This document shows positions 53,224 through 62,787 of a stretch of DNA of 64,000 bases, piece after piece (position 1 is the first letter of the stretch; each line of letters starts with the position of its first letter). The stretch is taken from the NCBI GenBank assembly GCA_963704855.1, contig CAVPHY010000028.1, positions 992,001 to 1,056,000 on the forward strand. The letters run 5' to 3'. The DNA comes from SZUA-36 sp963704855. Lineage in GTDB: Bacteria > Pseudomonadota > Gammaproteobacteria > Xanthomonadales > SZUA-36. Below the pieces are notes generated by a model that was not told the origin of the DNA, did no database searches, and worked only from the letters and a program-made list of their open reading frames with translations. The position numbers were made by a program, and so were the translations under genes.

Positions 53224-55782
53224 ATGATAGTCACCTTTAAATCAATGGCTGCTGCATTTGCCATCAGCTTGTTCACCGTGGCCTGCCAGCAAGAAAGTCC
53301 AGCACTGGCCACCGAGGTCCCCGCAACAATGGAAAGTACGCCTGAAACACAAACCGAGTCAGGGTCCAGGTTGATAAACCCGGAAAGCTGGCCGATACAA
53401 GAAGCCGTAATAGTGCCTGATGCAAAAATTGAACAACGTATCACCGTGTTGATGGCAAAAATGACTTTGGAAGAAAAAGTCGGGCAACTCATACAGGCGG
53501 ACATTAATGACATATCACCGGAGCAGGTAAGACAATTCAACCTGGGCTCGATTCTCAACGGCGGTGGATCTGCGCCGGACAAGAACCTGCGCAACACACC
53601 CGGTTCATGGCTGGCCCTTGCGGATGAGTTCTGGGAAGCATCAACGGACACCTCCGACGGTGGCGTTGGCATTCCGGCGATCTGGGGAACGGATGCCGTC
53701 CATGGGCACAGTAATATCGTCGGCGCGACTTTGTTTCCACATAACATCGGTCTGGGTGCAGCCAACGACCCCGACCTGCTGTATGAGATCGGCAGGGTAA
53801 CGGCGCTGGAGATATTGACGACCGGACTGGATTGGACCTTTGCACCCACCGTTGCAGTGGTCCGAAATGATCGCTGGGGCCGTACCTACGAAGGTTATTC
53901 AGAAGACCCGCGAATCGTTGCGGCGTATGCGCCACGGATTGTCGAGGGTATACAGGGCAAATATGGTACTGATGAGTTCCTGAACGAGGATCACATCCTT
54001 GCGACAGCCAAGCACTTCACGGGTGATGGCGGCACCAACACCGGCAAGGACCAGGGTGACAACCTGTCTACAGAAGCCGAATTACGTGATATCCACTCGG
54101 CGGCCTACCCACCCGCCATAGCAGCAGGTGTGCAAACAGTGATGGCCTCGTACAGCAGTTTTCACGGTGAAAAGATGCATGGTCTGAAGCCCATGCTGAC
54201 CGATGTGCTGGTTGGACGTATGGGCTTTGACGGTTTCGTCGTCGGCGACTGGAATGGCCATGGCCAGGTCAAGGGTTGCAATAATGAATCCTGCCCCGAA
54301 GCGTTCAACGCCGGCCTGGATATGTTCATGGTTCCGACGGATTGGGAAGCGCTTTACCACAACACAATTGACCAGGTGAAGACCGGTGTCATTTCACAAC
54401 AACGGCTGGAGCAGGCGGTTGCACGAATCCTGCGGGTGAAGATGCGCGCCGGCATATTCGATTTGCCCAAGCCTTCCGAACGCAAACATGCGGGCAACTG
54501 GTCGCTGCTGGCGGCGCCGGAGCACAGGGCGATTGCTCGTGATGCTGTGCGTAAGTCACTTGTGCTTTTGAAAAACGAAAATGGTCTTTTACCATTATCA
54601 GCGAATGCTGATGTGCTGGTGGCAGGTGATGGCGCCGATAATATCGGTAAGCAGAGTGGTGGCTGGACGCTTTCCTGGCAGGGTACCGACAACCGCAACG
54701 AACACTTCCCCAATGCAACATCCCTGTTTGCCGGTTTAAAGGAGACCCTTGAAGCATCAGGCGGTAGTGCTACCCTGAGTGAGAACGGCGACTGGACAGT
54801 AAAGCCGGATGTCGCCATCGTCGTTTTCGGTGAAAACCCCTATGCAGAGGGCGTGGGCGACCGTTTGACTGTTGCTTACGGTTCCGACGATGGTCTGAAT
54901 CTGTTGAAGAAGTTCAGGGCAGCGGGTATTCCAACAGTCGGCGTGTTTATTTCAGGCCGGGCCATGTGGGTGAACCCGGAGCTGAATGCTTCCGACGCTT
55001 TTGTTGCCGCCTGGTTGCCCGGGTCGGAAGGAGGTGGTCTGGCTGATGTGCTGATCGCTGGCGAGAACGGTGAACCCCGCTTCGATTTCACCGGAAGATT
55101 GTCTTTTTCATGGCCGGCAACTGCCGGGCAGGTCGAGGTTAACGTCGGTGATAGCAACTACACTCCGCTGTTTCCTTACGCCTATGGCCTGAGTTATGCA
55201 GATGCTGCCCCGGTACCGGAGTTATCAGAAGACCCGGCCTTATCTGACGATGAGATAGACAGCAGTGTTGAGTTCATCACGCTGGGAAAAGCCGCCGGTG
55301 CCTGGCGTGTGGTCTTGAGGGATAGCGCTGGCCAAACCAACGTCACTGATGTTCGTGGCGCAAGTCCGGCGGGACAGCTTGAAGTGACCCCTGCCGATAA
55401 CAAGATCCAGGAAGATACCTTCATCGCGAGTTGGAACGGACCTGCCAGCCTGGTAATCCAAGGCGAGCCTGCCGACTTCCAGCAGCAGGTATCTGAAGGG
55501 CAGGTCCTGCAGATCGTCTACAGGGTTATCTCTGCTGATCTGAGCGTGGCAAGCCTGGCGATGGGTCAGGGGGCTTTGGATGTGACTGAACAGTTAAATG
55601 CACAATCTTCCGGTGGTTGGCAAACCGCACATATCGGGCTTGCGTGCTTTGCCGAAGCGGGCACACGGATGACGGCTGTTGCCGAACCCCTGGTTATCAA
55701 TGTTGAAGGAACAATGAAACTGCAAGTCACCTCGGCAAAACTGACCACATTTGCCGGTACGGATGGCTGTACAATTGAATAG
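53224..55782 (+). CDS. GH3 family beta-glucosidase/beta-xylosidase lipoprotein with ExoP-like C-terminus
   Basis: I start at ATG 53224, which yields a lipoprotein signal with lipobox FTVAC and Cys21 as the anchor. GH3 motifs follow: MTLEEKVGQLIQAD, PAIWGTDAVHGHSN, TFAPTVAVVRNDRWGRTYEGYSED, KHFTGDGGT (substrate-binding Lys263/His264) and the nucleophile Asp342 in GFDGFVVGDWNGHG, then the second alpha/beta domain (KSLVLLKNENGLLPL). Residues about 680-850 form a beta-sheet domain of the ExoP type found in exo-beta-glucanases. It probably releases terminal glucose or xylose at the outer membrane. It follows the xylose porter, so xylo-oligosaccharides are likely among its substrates. Confidence 0.88.
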   Translation: MIVTFKSMAAAFAISLFTVACQQESPALATEVPATMESTPETQTESGSRLINPESWPIQEAVIVPDAKIEQRITVLMAKMTLEEKVGQLIQADINDISPEQVRQFNLGSILNGGGSAPDKNLRNTPGSWLALADEFWEASTDTSDGGVGIPAIWGTDAVHGHSNIVGATLFPHNIGLGAANDPDLLYEIGRVTALEILTTGLDWTFAPTVAVVRNDRWGRTYEGYSEDPRIVAAYAPRIVEGIQGKYGTDEFLNEDHILATAKHFTGDGGTNTGKDQGDNLSTEAELRDIHSAAYPPAIAAGVQTVMASYSSFHGEKMHGLKPMLTDVLVGRMGFDGFVVGDWNGHGQVKGCNNESCPEAFNAGLDMFMVPTDWEALYHNTIDQVKTGVISQQRLEQAVARILRVKMRAGIFDLPKPSERKHAGNWSLLAAPEHRAIARDAVRKSLVLLKNENGLLPLSANADVLVAGDGADNIGKQSGGWTLSWQGTDNRNEHFPNATSLFAGLKETLEASGGSATLSENGDWTVKPDVAIVVFGENPYAEGVGDRLTVAYGSDDGLNLLKKFRAAGIPTVGVFISGRAMWVNPELNASDAFVAAWLPGSEGGGLADVLIAGENGEPRFDFTGRLSFSWPATAGQVEVNVGDSNYTPLFPYAYGLSYADAAPVPELSEDPALSDDEIDSSVEFITLGKAAGAWRVVLRDSAGQTNVTDVRGASPAGQLEVTPADNKIQEDTFIASWNGPASLVIQGEPADFQQQVSEGQVLQIVYRVISADLSVASLAMGQGALDVTEQLNAQSSGGWQTAHIGLACFAEAGTRMTAVAEPLVINVEGTMKLQVTSAKLTTFAGTDGCTIE

Positions 55783-55823
55783 CGCCCTGATAATTCAGGA
55801 ATGAATTTTGTGTTCCGCCCGGC

Positions 55824-57443
55824 CTATTCTCTGTATTCAAACCAGTCGAAGTCCGCATGCAAATTACGACCGGATAAATCCTGGCAACACAGGCCTACAA
55901 ATGCCCCGGTGAAACACGGCCGGAAAGGTCCCGGATTACCTTCAACGTATTCGTCCGACAGGATACTTCCATCAAGCACCGGACCAATCGTCTGCCACTG
56001 GTCCACGGATGGTTCTTTGTTCAGTGCGTAATAGAACTGTAGATGGGCGCCGTCAAAATCGGCCTTCAGGAATACCCTGTCGGCCCCGGTGATATCTACC
56101 GGGTCACCCGCCGGCTCAGTCGCAAGCAATTTGTCGCAGCTGATAATACTGAGGTATTTTCCCGTGCCATCGTCGTTTCCATGAACATGGAGATAGTGGT
56201 AATGATAGGTGTTGTAGAAACATACCAGCCCGGCCATTTGCTGGTAACTGACCGGTGCAAACTCCAGGCAGGTTGTGGTGACGGTATGATGTGCCTGTAT
56301 CCGTCGTGCTACCAGGCTTTGCCGAAAGCATGAACCAAGCGATTCGCGACCATACAGACGCATATAGCCCGGGCGGTCTTTCTGGTTTACCCAGTCATCC
56401 GTCATCGGAATACGTAAAGCCTGAAAATTGATATCGATATCCTGGTCATTGAAATCCAGGCGGAAAGGTTCGGGTTCAAAAGGGCAGTCCGGTAAATCCG
56501 GGGCCTCGACAAATTGACGCGCGACATTGCCGCCACATGACAGGTATAACCAGTCATCCCGCCATTTCATTTTTTCTATGCTGGTTTCACGTCCCATGAT
56601 GCAACGCCCCCGTCGGGTCAAAGGACGACCGGCTAAGAAAACGGCATACCAGTCACCATCCGGGGTTTCTACAAAGTCACCATGACCGGTTTTTTGTAAA
56701 TAATTTTCAGGGGTGTTTTTAGCCGTGATGATGGGATTCTCAGGATGAACTTCATAAGGGCCGGTTATGATTCGTGAACGCGCAAGTGTCATGCAGTGCT
56801 CGTACCCGGTTCCACCTTCTGCGACCAACAGGTAATACCAGCCATTGCGTTTGTATATATGCGGTCCTTCGGTGCGGCCATGTTCAGTACCGGGGAAGAT
56901 ATGATGAATCTTCCCCACGGTTTTACTTTTCTTGCAGTCATATTCCTGCAGAACAATCCCACCGAAGAATTTGTTCTTGCGGTGGTCGACGATCATATTA
57001 ACCAGCCAGGTTTTTCCATCATCATCATGAAAAAATGAAGCGTCAAAACCACTGGAGTTCAAATAAACAGGATCTGACCAGTCGCCAAGAATGTCTTTGC
57101 TGGTAACAAGATAGTTGGGTGTGTCCTTGAACGGGCCATCAAATCGCTGGACATTGGTGTATAACAGGTAGAATGTTTTTTCCTGGGGTTTGTAACTGAT
57201 GCAGGGTGCCCAGGCTCCACAGGAATCCGGCACACCTAACATATTCAGTTGCGTGACCCGCTTGAGCGGGCGGCCAACCAGCTTCCAGTGGCGCAAATCA
57301 CGTGAATGATGAATCTGATAACCAGGAAACCACTCGAACGTGGATGTCACGATATAGTAGTCATCTTCAACACGCAGTATTGAAGGGTCTGGGTTAAACC
57401 CAGGAATTATCGGGTTTTTGATTGTGTCAAGCACAAATTTCAC
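55824..57443 (-). CDS. xynB: GH43 beta-xylosidase
   Basis: The 539-residue protein has no signal peptide and so is cytoplasmic. The five-bladed propeller carries catalytic base Asp19 (PGFNPDPSIL), modulator Asp134 (GFDASFFHDDDGKTWLV) and acid Glu192 (TEGPHIYKRNGWYYLL), with EWFPGYQIHHSRDLRHWK and the C-terminal beta-sandwich (about 340-539, LDFNDQDIDINFQALRIP...) usual in GH43_11-type beta-xylosidases such as XynB. It would split imported xylo-oligosaccharides into xylose for XylA. It converges on the GH3 lipoprotein gene, 41 bp between the stops. No operator could be seen in the 85 bp upstream of it. Confidence 0.9.
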   Translation of the reverse strand: MKFVLDTIKNPIIPGFNPDPSILRVEDDYYIVTSTFEWFPGYQIHHSRDLRHWKLVGRPLKRVTQLNMLGVPDSCGAWAPCISYKPQEKTFYLLYTNVQRFDGPFKDTPNYLVTSKDILGDWSDPVYLNSSGFDASFFHDDDGKTWLVNMIVDHRKNKFFGGIVLQEYDCKKSKTVGKIHHIFPGTEHGRTEGPHIYKRNGWYYLLVAEGGTGYEHCMTLARSRIITGPYEVHPENPIITAKNTPENYLQKTGHGDFVETPDGDWYAVFLAGRPLTRRGRCIMGRETSIEKMKWRDDWLYLSCGGNVARQFVEAPDLPDCPFEPEPFRLDFNDQDIDINFQALRIPMTDDWVNQKDRPGYMRLYGRESLGSCFRQSLVARRIQAHHTVTTTCLEFAPVSYQQMAGLVCFYNTYHYHYLHVHGNDDGTGKYLSIISCDKLLATEPAGDPVDITGADRVFLKADFDGAHLQFYYALNKEPSVDQWQTIGPVLDGSILSDEYVEGNPGPFRPCFTGAFVGLCCQDLSGRNLHADFDWFEYRE

Positions 57444-57528
57444 TCGTGACAGATTGTCAGTATCAGTTTCAGATACTTTGTGAGGTCAGTGTTTACTTTA
57501 TTCGGAGTATTAACGTGCTCAGTCCCCT

Positions 57529-59601
57529 TTATTTGCCGAACAGCCAACTGGCCAGAATGCGTGCCTGGCGGGGCTCGAAAATGTGGAAATGAATGTCCTC
57601 TACACCATAAGCGGACTCTCCGGGTAATCGCGAAGCGTAATAGTAGTCAATGTCGTGGTCGTCCGAGTCAAATAGGTTGAGTATTTCCAATTGCAGGCGC
57701 CAGTGTTGGTTCGACCAGCCAAACAACAAATTGGCCATGCTTGAACCATCGCTCGTGACGCTGCCATCCTCTATCAAGGGTGCCCCCCCGAAATAGCGCA
57801 GACGCAGGGAGCCAAACCAACCGTTCGGCCAGGTAGCGGATATCGCTCCTGTCACCACTGTTTCCAGGGCCCCGGGAATATGACGGCCTTCCGGCGAGGC
57901 ATCGGTGAAACGGGCATCGGTCCAGGCGAAATCGGCTTCCAGACGCCAAACATCCGACAGTGCCCAGGTGTTGTTGAACTCAACACCCCAACGTCGACTC
58001 GGTCGGCTCGGCTCGGTGATGCCCGCATCACCGACGAACAGCAGTTCGGAATCCAGGTGCAGAACCCAGGCTGCCAGTGAAGTGATCCAGCCCGAAGAAG
58101 CCTGCGTTCGGAAGCCGATTTCACCGCCACGGGAACGCACCAGCGGATCCACTGGGTCGGCCGGTTCACCAGTCACGGGGTCAACCGTGATCGTGGTGCC
58201 GCGTGCATCGTTCGAGTGAAAACCGAATCCGCCGCTGGCATAAGCTTCCGAGTTGTCACTGATCGTGTAAATGAGGCTGCCCTTGGGGCTTACGATACCG
58301 TCAGATTCCGAGCCGGAGTTCTCCGGCTTGTCCGAATCCACGTCGAACCAGAAGTAATCGCCCCGGATACCCAGGATGGCGCGCCACCGTTCGGTAAAAC
58401 GGTACTCCATTTCATAGTAGACGCCGACTGTTGTTTCCTCGACACTGTCAAGGCGAGTGACACTTAGGGGTTCTCGTTCACGGCTATTGATAAGGCCGAC
58501 CCGATCGATATCGTCATAACGGACCTGTGCGCCAAGCGTGTGGTGCATATGGCCCTGGCCTACATGAGTCCTCCACTTCCGGCTCCAGTCACCACCGTAA
58601 ATAGTGCGATTATCCAATTGATTGAACTGATCGCCGTTGACCGGATCATCGAGCAGATAGGTAAAGTTGGACCACAATTTAAAATCGTAGTCGATGATCC
58701 AGGCGTTGATTCTATCAGCGTAATCGTCGCCATCCCAGGCCAGTGTGCCCGATAAGCTGACCCGCCTTGTATCGCCGCCCAGGGTCTCGTCCAGTGAACC
58801 GTATGGGTCGATCAGCCCCTGCTCCACAGCCCGCTCCGGAATCTGGTCCGCCGAGTTCCAGGATACATCGAAAAACATAAAGGTAACGCCATAATCCAGG
58901 TCCTCGTTACTTCCGCCCCACTTAAGCATTCCGTTGATTTTCTGTACATCCTCGTCGATGTCAGTCCAGGGTCCATCGTAGACCTGGCCTTCGATAGCGC
59001 CCAGTATGTGGCCGCCACCAAGGTCGCCACTTCCAGCGGCAAGAATGCGACCGTAACCGTTCTCACCAAGACCAAAAGTCAGACGTTTTTCCGGTAAACG
59101 CTCAAAGGTGCTAATGTTGGCCCCCCCGGCGGAGGAAAAATCTCCGAGCTCAGCATGATAGGGACCCTTGACATAATCAATGGTGCGGATCAACTCGGGT
59201 ATCAGGAAGTTGATATCGGTATAACCCTGTCCATGGCCATGGGTTGGCAGGTTAACCGGCATGCCGTCGAAGCGGGTTGAAAAATCCGTGCCGTGATCAA
59301 GGTTAAAACCCCGCAGGAACATCTGGTTCCCTTTCCCTGATCCACTGTGCTGTGTCATGATCAGGCCTGGAATCGACTCCAGCACATCGCCGGGGCGTAA
59401 TAGAGGTCGCAGTGAAAGATCCTCCTGGCCGATCACGCCTTCCGAAGCGCTTCGAGCCTCGCCGGTCAGGTTCAGCCGCCTGCCTTCGACAACCACCTCC
59501 TCGAGGGCGGGATCATCTGCTGAAGCCGTAGATTGAAGGAGCAAAAAAGCCGTAACCAAAAAGATGGCCAGCATGCCCTTGTCAAATGACCATGAAATCA
59601 T
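57529..59601 (-). CDS. Second TonB-dependent receptor (690 aa)
   Basis: I start at ATG 59601 because the next residues (MISWSFDKGMLAIFLVTAFLLLQSTASA) form a signal peptide; the frame extends upstream without a site. The N-terminus has a TonB box-like EEVVVEGRRLNLTG and the plug with LLRPGDVLESIPGLIMTQHSGSGKGNQMFLRGFNLDHGTDFSTRFDGMPVNLPTH. The barrel ends RQARILASWLFGK, so the last residue is Lys rather than Phe. The His-rich plug motif GMPVNLPTHGHGQGYTD is common in receptors annotated as metal or general TonB receptors, so this one need not carry a sugar. It stands alone, 85 bp from the GH43 gene. Confidence 0.82.
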   Translation of the reverse strand: MISWSFDKGMLAIFLVTAFLLLQSTASADDPALEEVVVEGRRLNLTGEARSASEGVIGQEDLSLRPLLRPGDVLESIPGLIMTQHSGSGKGNQMFLRGFNLDHGTDFSTRFDGMPVNLPTHGHGQGYTDINFLIPELIRTIDYVKGPYHAELGDFSSAGGANISTFERLPEKRLTFGLGENGYGRILAAGSGDLGGGHILGAIEGQVYDGPWTDIDEDVQKINGMLKWGGSNEDLDYGVTFMFFDVSWNSADQIPERAVEQGLIDPYGSLDETLGGDTRRVSLSGTLAWDGDDYADRINAWIIDYDFKLWSNFTYLLDDPVNGDQFNQLDNRTIYGGDWSRKWRTHVGQGHMHHTLGAQVRYDDIDRVGLINSREREPLSVTRLDSVEETTVGVYYEMEYRFTERWRAILGIRGDYFWFDVDSDKPENSGSESDGIVSPKGSLIYTISDNSEAYASGGFGFHSNDARGTTITVDPVTGEPADPVDPLVRSRGGEIGFRTQASSGWITSLAAWVLHLDSELLFVGDAGITEPSRPSRRWGVEFNNTWALSDVWRLEADFAWTDARFTDASPEGRHIPGALETVVTGAISATWPNGWFGSLRLRYFGGAPLIEDGSVTSDGSSMANLLFGWSNQHWRLQLEILNLFDSDDHDIDYYYASRLPGESAYGVEDIHFHIFEPRQARILASWLFGK

Positions 59602-59997
59602 CGAACTCACTTTAACACTGCCTGGATGACCCTTAGGAAACGATGGAAGGGTAGGAAGAATAACCGCACTGTTCCCGGAAATCAAAGCACAAAAGCACGG
59701 TAACCAATTTATTACCAAAAGGTAAAAAAGAAGTACGACCAAAACTATTCAAAAGCTAACAGAAAAGTCAAAAACCAGAAATCACAGATTACCCGGCGGA
59801 GGCGTCCATATGTGTTCAGGGTTGATTTGGGGTAACTCCGATTTATTCATCGGGGGGAGTTTGTACCAACCGGTATTCTGAACCGCTTGTTGATATGTCA
59901 TTCGCTACTTCGAAATTTCCCCGTCATCCTTCTATCGATGAAAGGCCAGGTACAATAATCAGGGTGAGTCGGGGCATGCTGACAACTGTTTCTTTGG
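59602..59997. other. Non-coding gap between the receptor and the NRPS genes
   Basis: No gene, operator-like palindrome or good terminator is visible. A short hairpin (59996-60013) overlaps the NRPS stop but has no T tract. The part next to 59602 must hold the receptor's promoter. Confidence 0.5.
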
Positions 59998-62786
59998 TTA
60001 CTGTGTGGTAACCCCATTTCGCTCTGAATATCCTGCTGACTGGGCAATTTCCTTTTTCAGGCATTCAGCGAGAATGCGAACGTTGGGTTGCGCCAGTATC
60101 GATGTATGATTGCCCGGTATACCGTACACTCGAACATTTTCCGGGAACAGGTACTGCCATCCGGCTAGCGGATCATTCACGACGCCAGGAGGACGCTGCA
60201 TTGCTCTGAAGAAAATGAGATTTCCACGATAGTGCTCCAGACCATCATAGTTGGCGAGATAGCTATCGAGGGTTTGCCTGGTTACGGGCATATTTTCATG
60301 CAGACAACCAGAGATTTTCTTCAATAATTGTAGAGGATCAGTTTCGCCTCCTCGGAACCTCCCGACAGTTTTCAACTCAGTACCGGTTTCAATCAACAGT
60401 CCCTGGATAAACTCTGTAAATGCCGATAGCCAGGTTATGTGAGCGAAAACGCCATTTGGTAATCGCTAACACTGCCCGGTTTATGACACGATCGACAGGA
60501 GTTTGGTAATGAGATATCTCACTGAGGAATTTCGACCCTGAGGCATGTCTATCCAGTACCCGCTGTATAATTTTTCTCTGTTGCCGCACATTAGATGGTG
60601 ACTGGACGCGTGCGCCCTGTCGCGAACGACTAAATGAGGAAACAGGGGCTAACAGCATACCTGTAACTCTTTTCATGATTCGTTTCACCATCAAAGTGAA
60701 TTTTCCCATAAGGTGAATTGAGACCTGGTTCAGCCTCTTAAAAGGCGGAAGTAATCGTGGGTAGGCAGGGCCGTAGGAATCGAGAAGTGCAAGCATTGCT
60801 ACCAGGTTACCCTGAGCCTGTAATTTCTGGGCAATGCGCCACGCTAACATACCCGAACTGGAAAGACCCGCTAGCTGATATGGTCCGTTTGGCTGTATGG
60901 TTTTGACGTGGTGCAAGAGTGTCTCTATCAGTTCATTGGTCGGCAAAGTATTCTACCGGAGCCTTTAGCCCGTACACGGGTTGATCGGGACCAAGTTCGT
61001 CGCACAAATGCCTGTAGATCAGCATATCTTCCAATTCGAAGGGTATGAACAAAGGCGTTTTTTCCCCTGAAGTGTTTACCCCAACGATGCTGGACCAGGT
61101 GGAATCAGGTTGATCGGTTTCGATCAGGGTCGCGATATCAGCAATGGTTGGAGCATGGAACAACGTGGTCGGTGACAGTTGGAGACCCAGGCTTTTTTCA
61201 ATCTCCTCAAACAGCATAATTGCCTGAAGTGAAGTACCGCCAATATCAAAAAAATTATCGCTCACCAGTATGTTTTTGTTATTTAGAATCCTGCTCCATA
61301 AGTCTCGCAGTTTTTGTTCGAGTACTGGCTTTACCAGTTCGTCTGGCTCGATATTACCCGAAACTTCATCGACCGCTTCGGTGTTGGAGGCAGCTGTGTC
61401 AATGTATACAGGTGCATTAATCCACTTGTACTGACTCAACGACGATACAGGGCCAGATAAAGACAACGGTAAACCAAGTATTAGTTTTTTGAATTGACTG
61501 AGCAGTGTCTCCATGTCTGTCTTCTTGAAGCTGTCTTTGCGATACCTGATATCCAGCTGTAATTCTGAACCGGGTACTGCAATCAGCGTCAGCGGAAATT
61601 CACTGATAATCCCCGAATGAAAATTAACAACCTCCAGTTCGGGTGTGGATTGGACTACGGGTTGATTTTCGAGCACTAACAAGCAGTCATAGAGGGCGGA
61701 TTGTGTTGGGCGGAGCGTCAGAACTTCCATCATGCTGACATGAGCATGAGGTAGTGACGAAAAAAACCTTGCCTGTATTGATTTGAGCCACTCCTGAATC
61801 GAAATACCGGAGTCAAAATCAACTCTGACTGGCATCACGTTGGTCAACATGCCGACACGTTGTTCAGCGTGCGGCAGGTCAATTTGACGACCTGAAACAG
61901 TGGTGCCGAACACTGCGGAATTTTTGCTGCTTCCGTAGTGCAATACAGTGGCAAATGCTGCTTGCAATAGCGTGCCAAGTGACAGACCCGCTTGCCGCAG
62001 TTGCTGCTGCAAATCGTGATACTCCTGCGGTGACAGGTTTTCCTGGCAAGAACCTTGTTGCGAGGCGTTCGTGGTGTTGGTTTTTGATTCCTGAACGGTT
62101 TTCGACAAAAGCTGGATGTCCGTTGGAAGGTAACGGTCCCAGTATTTGAGCGTCTCGTCTTTATCCTGCCTGCCAATCCACCGTGTGTATTCATGCAATG
62201 GAAGTTCGGGTGTCGTTGGGAGCTCCTTATCAGACATCAATTGTGAGTAAACTTTGACCCAGTGACTGATAACAACTGCACATGACCAACCGTCCAGAAG
62301 CACATGACTCAATGACCAGATCAACTCGCACGTATTGTCGTCCGTCTGGCTTAGCGCGATCCGGTATGCAGGTGCCTTGGTCAGATCAAGTTTCTCATTA
62401 CGATCACGTTCCAGGTATTGGGTGAGATCTTCATCATTGCCGGGAGTGGAGGAGCACTTAATCAGCGTAATGTCGCTATTTACTTTTTTGTGTACAACCT
62501 GAACCGGGTTCTTCACCGATTCCCAATGGACTGAACTGCGCAGAGCCTGGTGCTTTTGCACTACCTTGGTCCATGCAGACTGGAGCTGGTTAATGTCGAT
62601 ATTGCCGTGGAAGGTACAGCGAAGTTGTAGAACGGAATAGGCTGATTCCACTTGCAGGCTGTGCCACAAAAAACTCTGCTGCATCGGAAGTAGCGGCACA
62701 ATGACCTCGATGTTTTCTTTCTTCATGAAATTCGCATGTTCTGCATAACGATTTTTTTTAGTCCGAATTATACGGATAAGTTTCAT
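59998..62786 (-). pseudogene. NRPS module: condensation, carrier and thioesterase domains, thioesterase frameshifted
   Basis: ATG 62786 has GGAG about 9 nt upstream and lies 1 nt past the stop of the preceding NRPS gene. A condensation domain (about residues 28-450) carries the active-site variant SHVLLDGWS in place of HHxxxDG. A carrier domain follows (about 490-570) with the phosphopantetheine Ser in FFDIGGTSLQAI. The thioesterase then starts (PLFIPFELEDMLIYRHLCDELG) but is split twice: near 60940 (continuing PTNELIETLLHHV with the nucleophile in LAGLSSSG) and near 60400-60425 (continuing LIETGTELKTVG with His in GNHTSIL). A final-module role with product release is expected. The frameshifts probably disable release, unless they are errors. 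Confidence 0.72.
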
Positions 62787-62787
62787 C

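Noticed and set aside
59996..60013. Hairpin GGTTAC/GTAACC as terminator of the NRPS operon
   Set aside because: The stem is short, spans the stop codon and is not followed by Ts on the minus strand.
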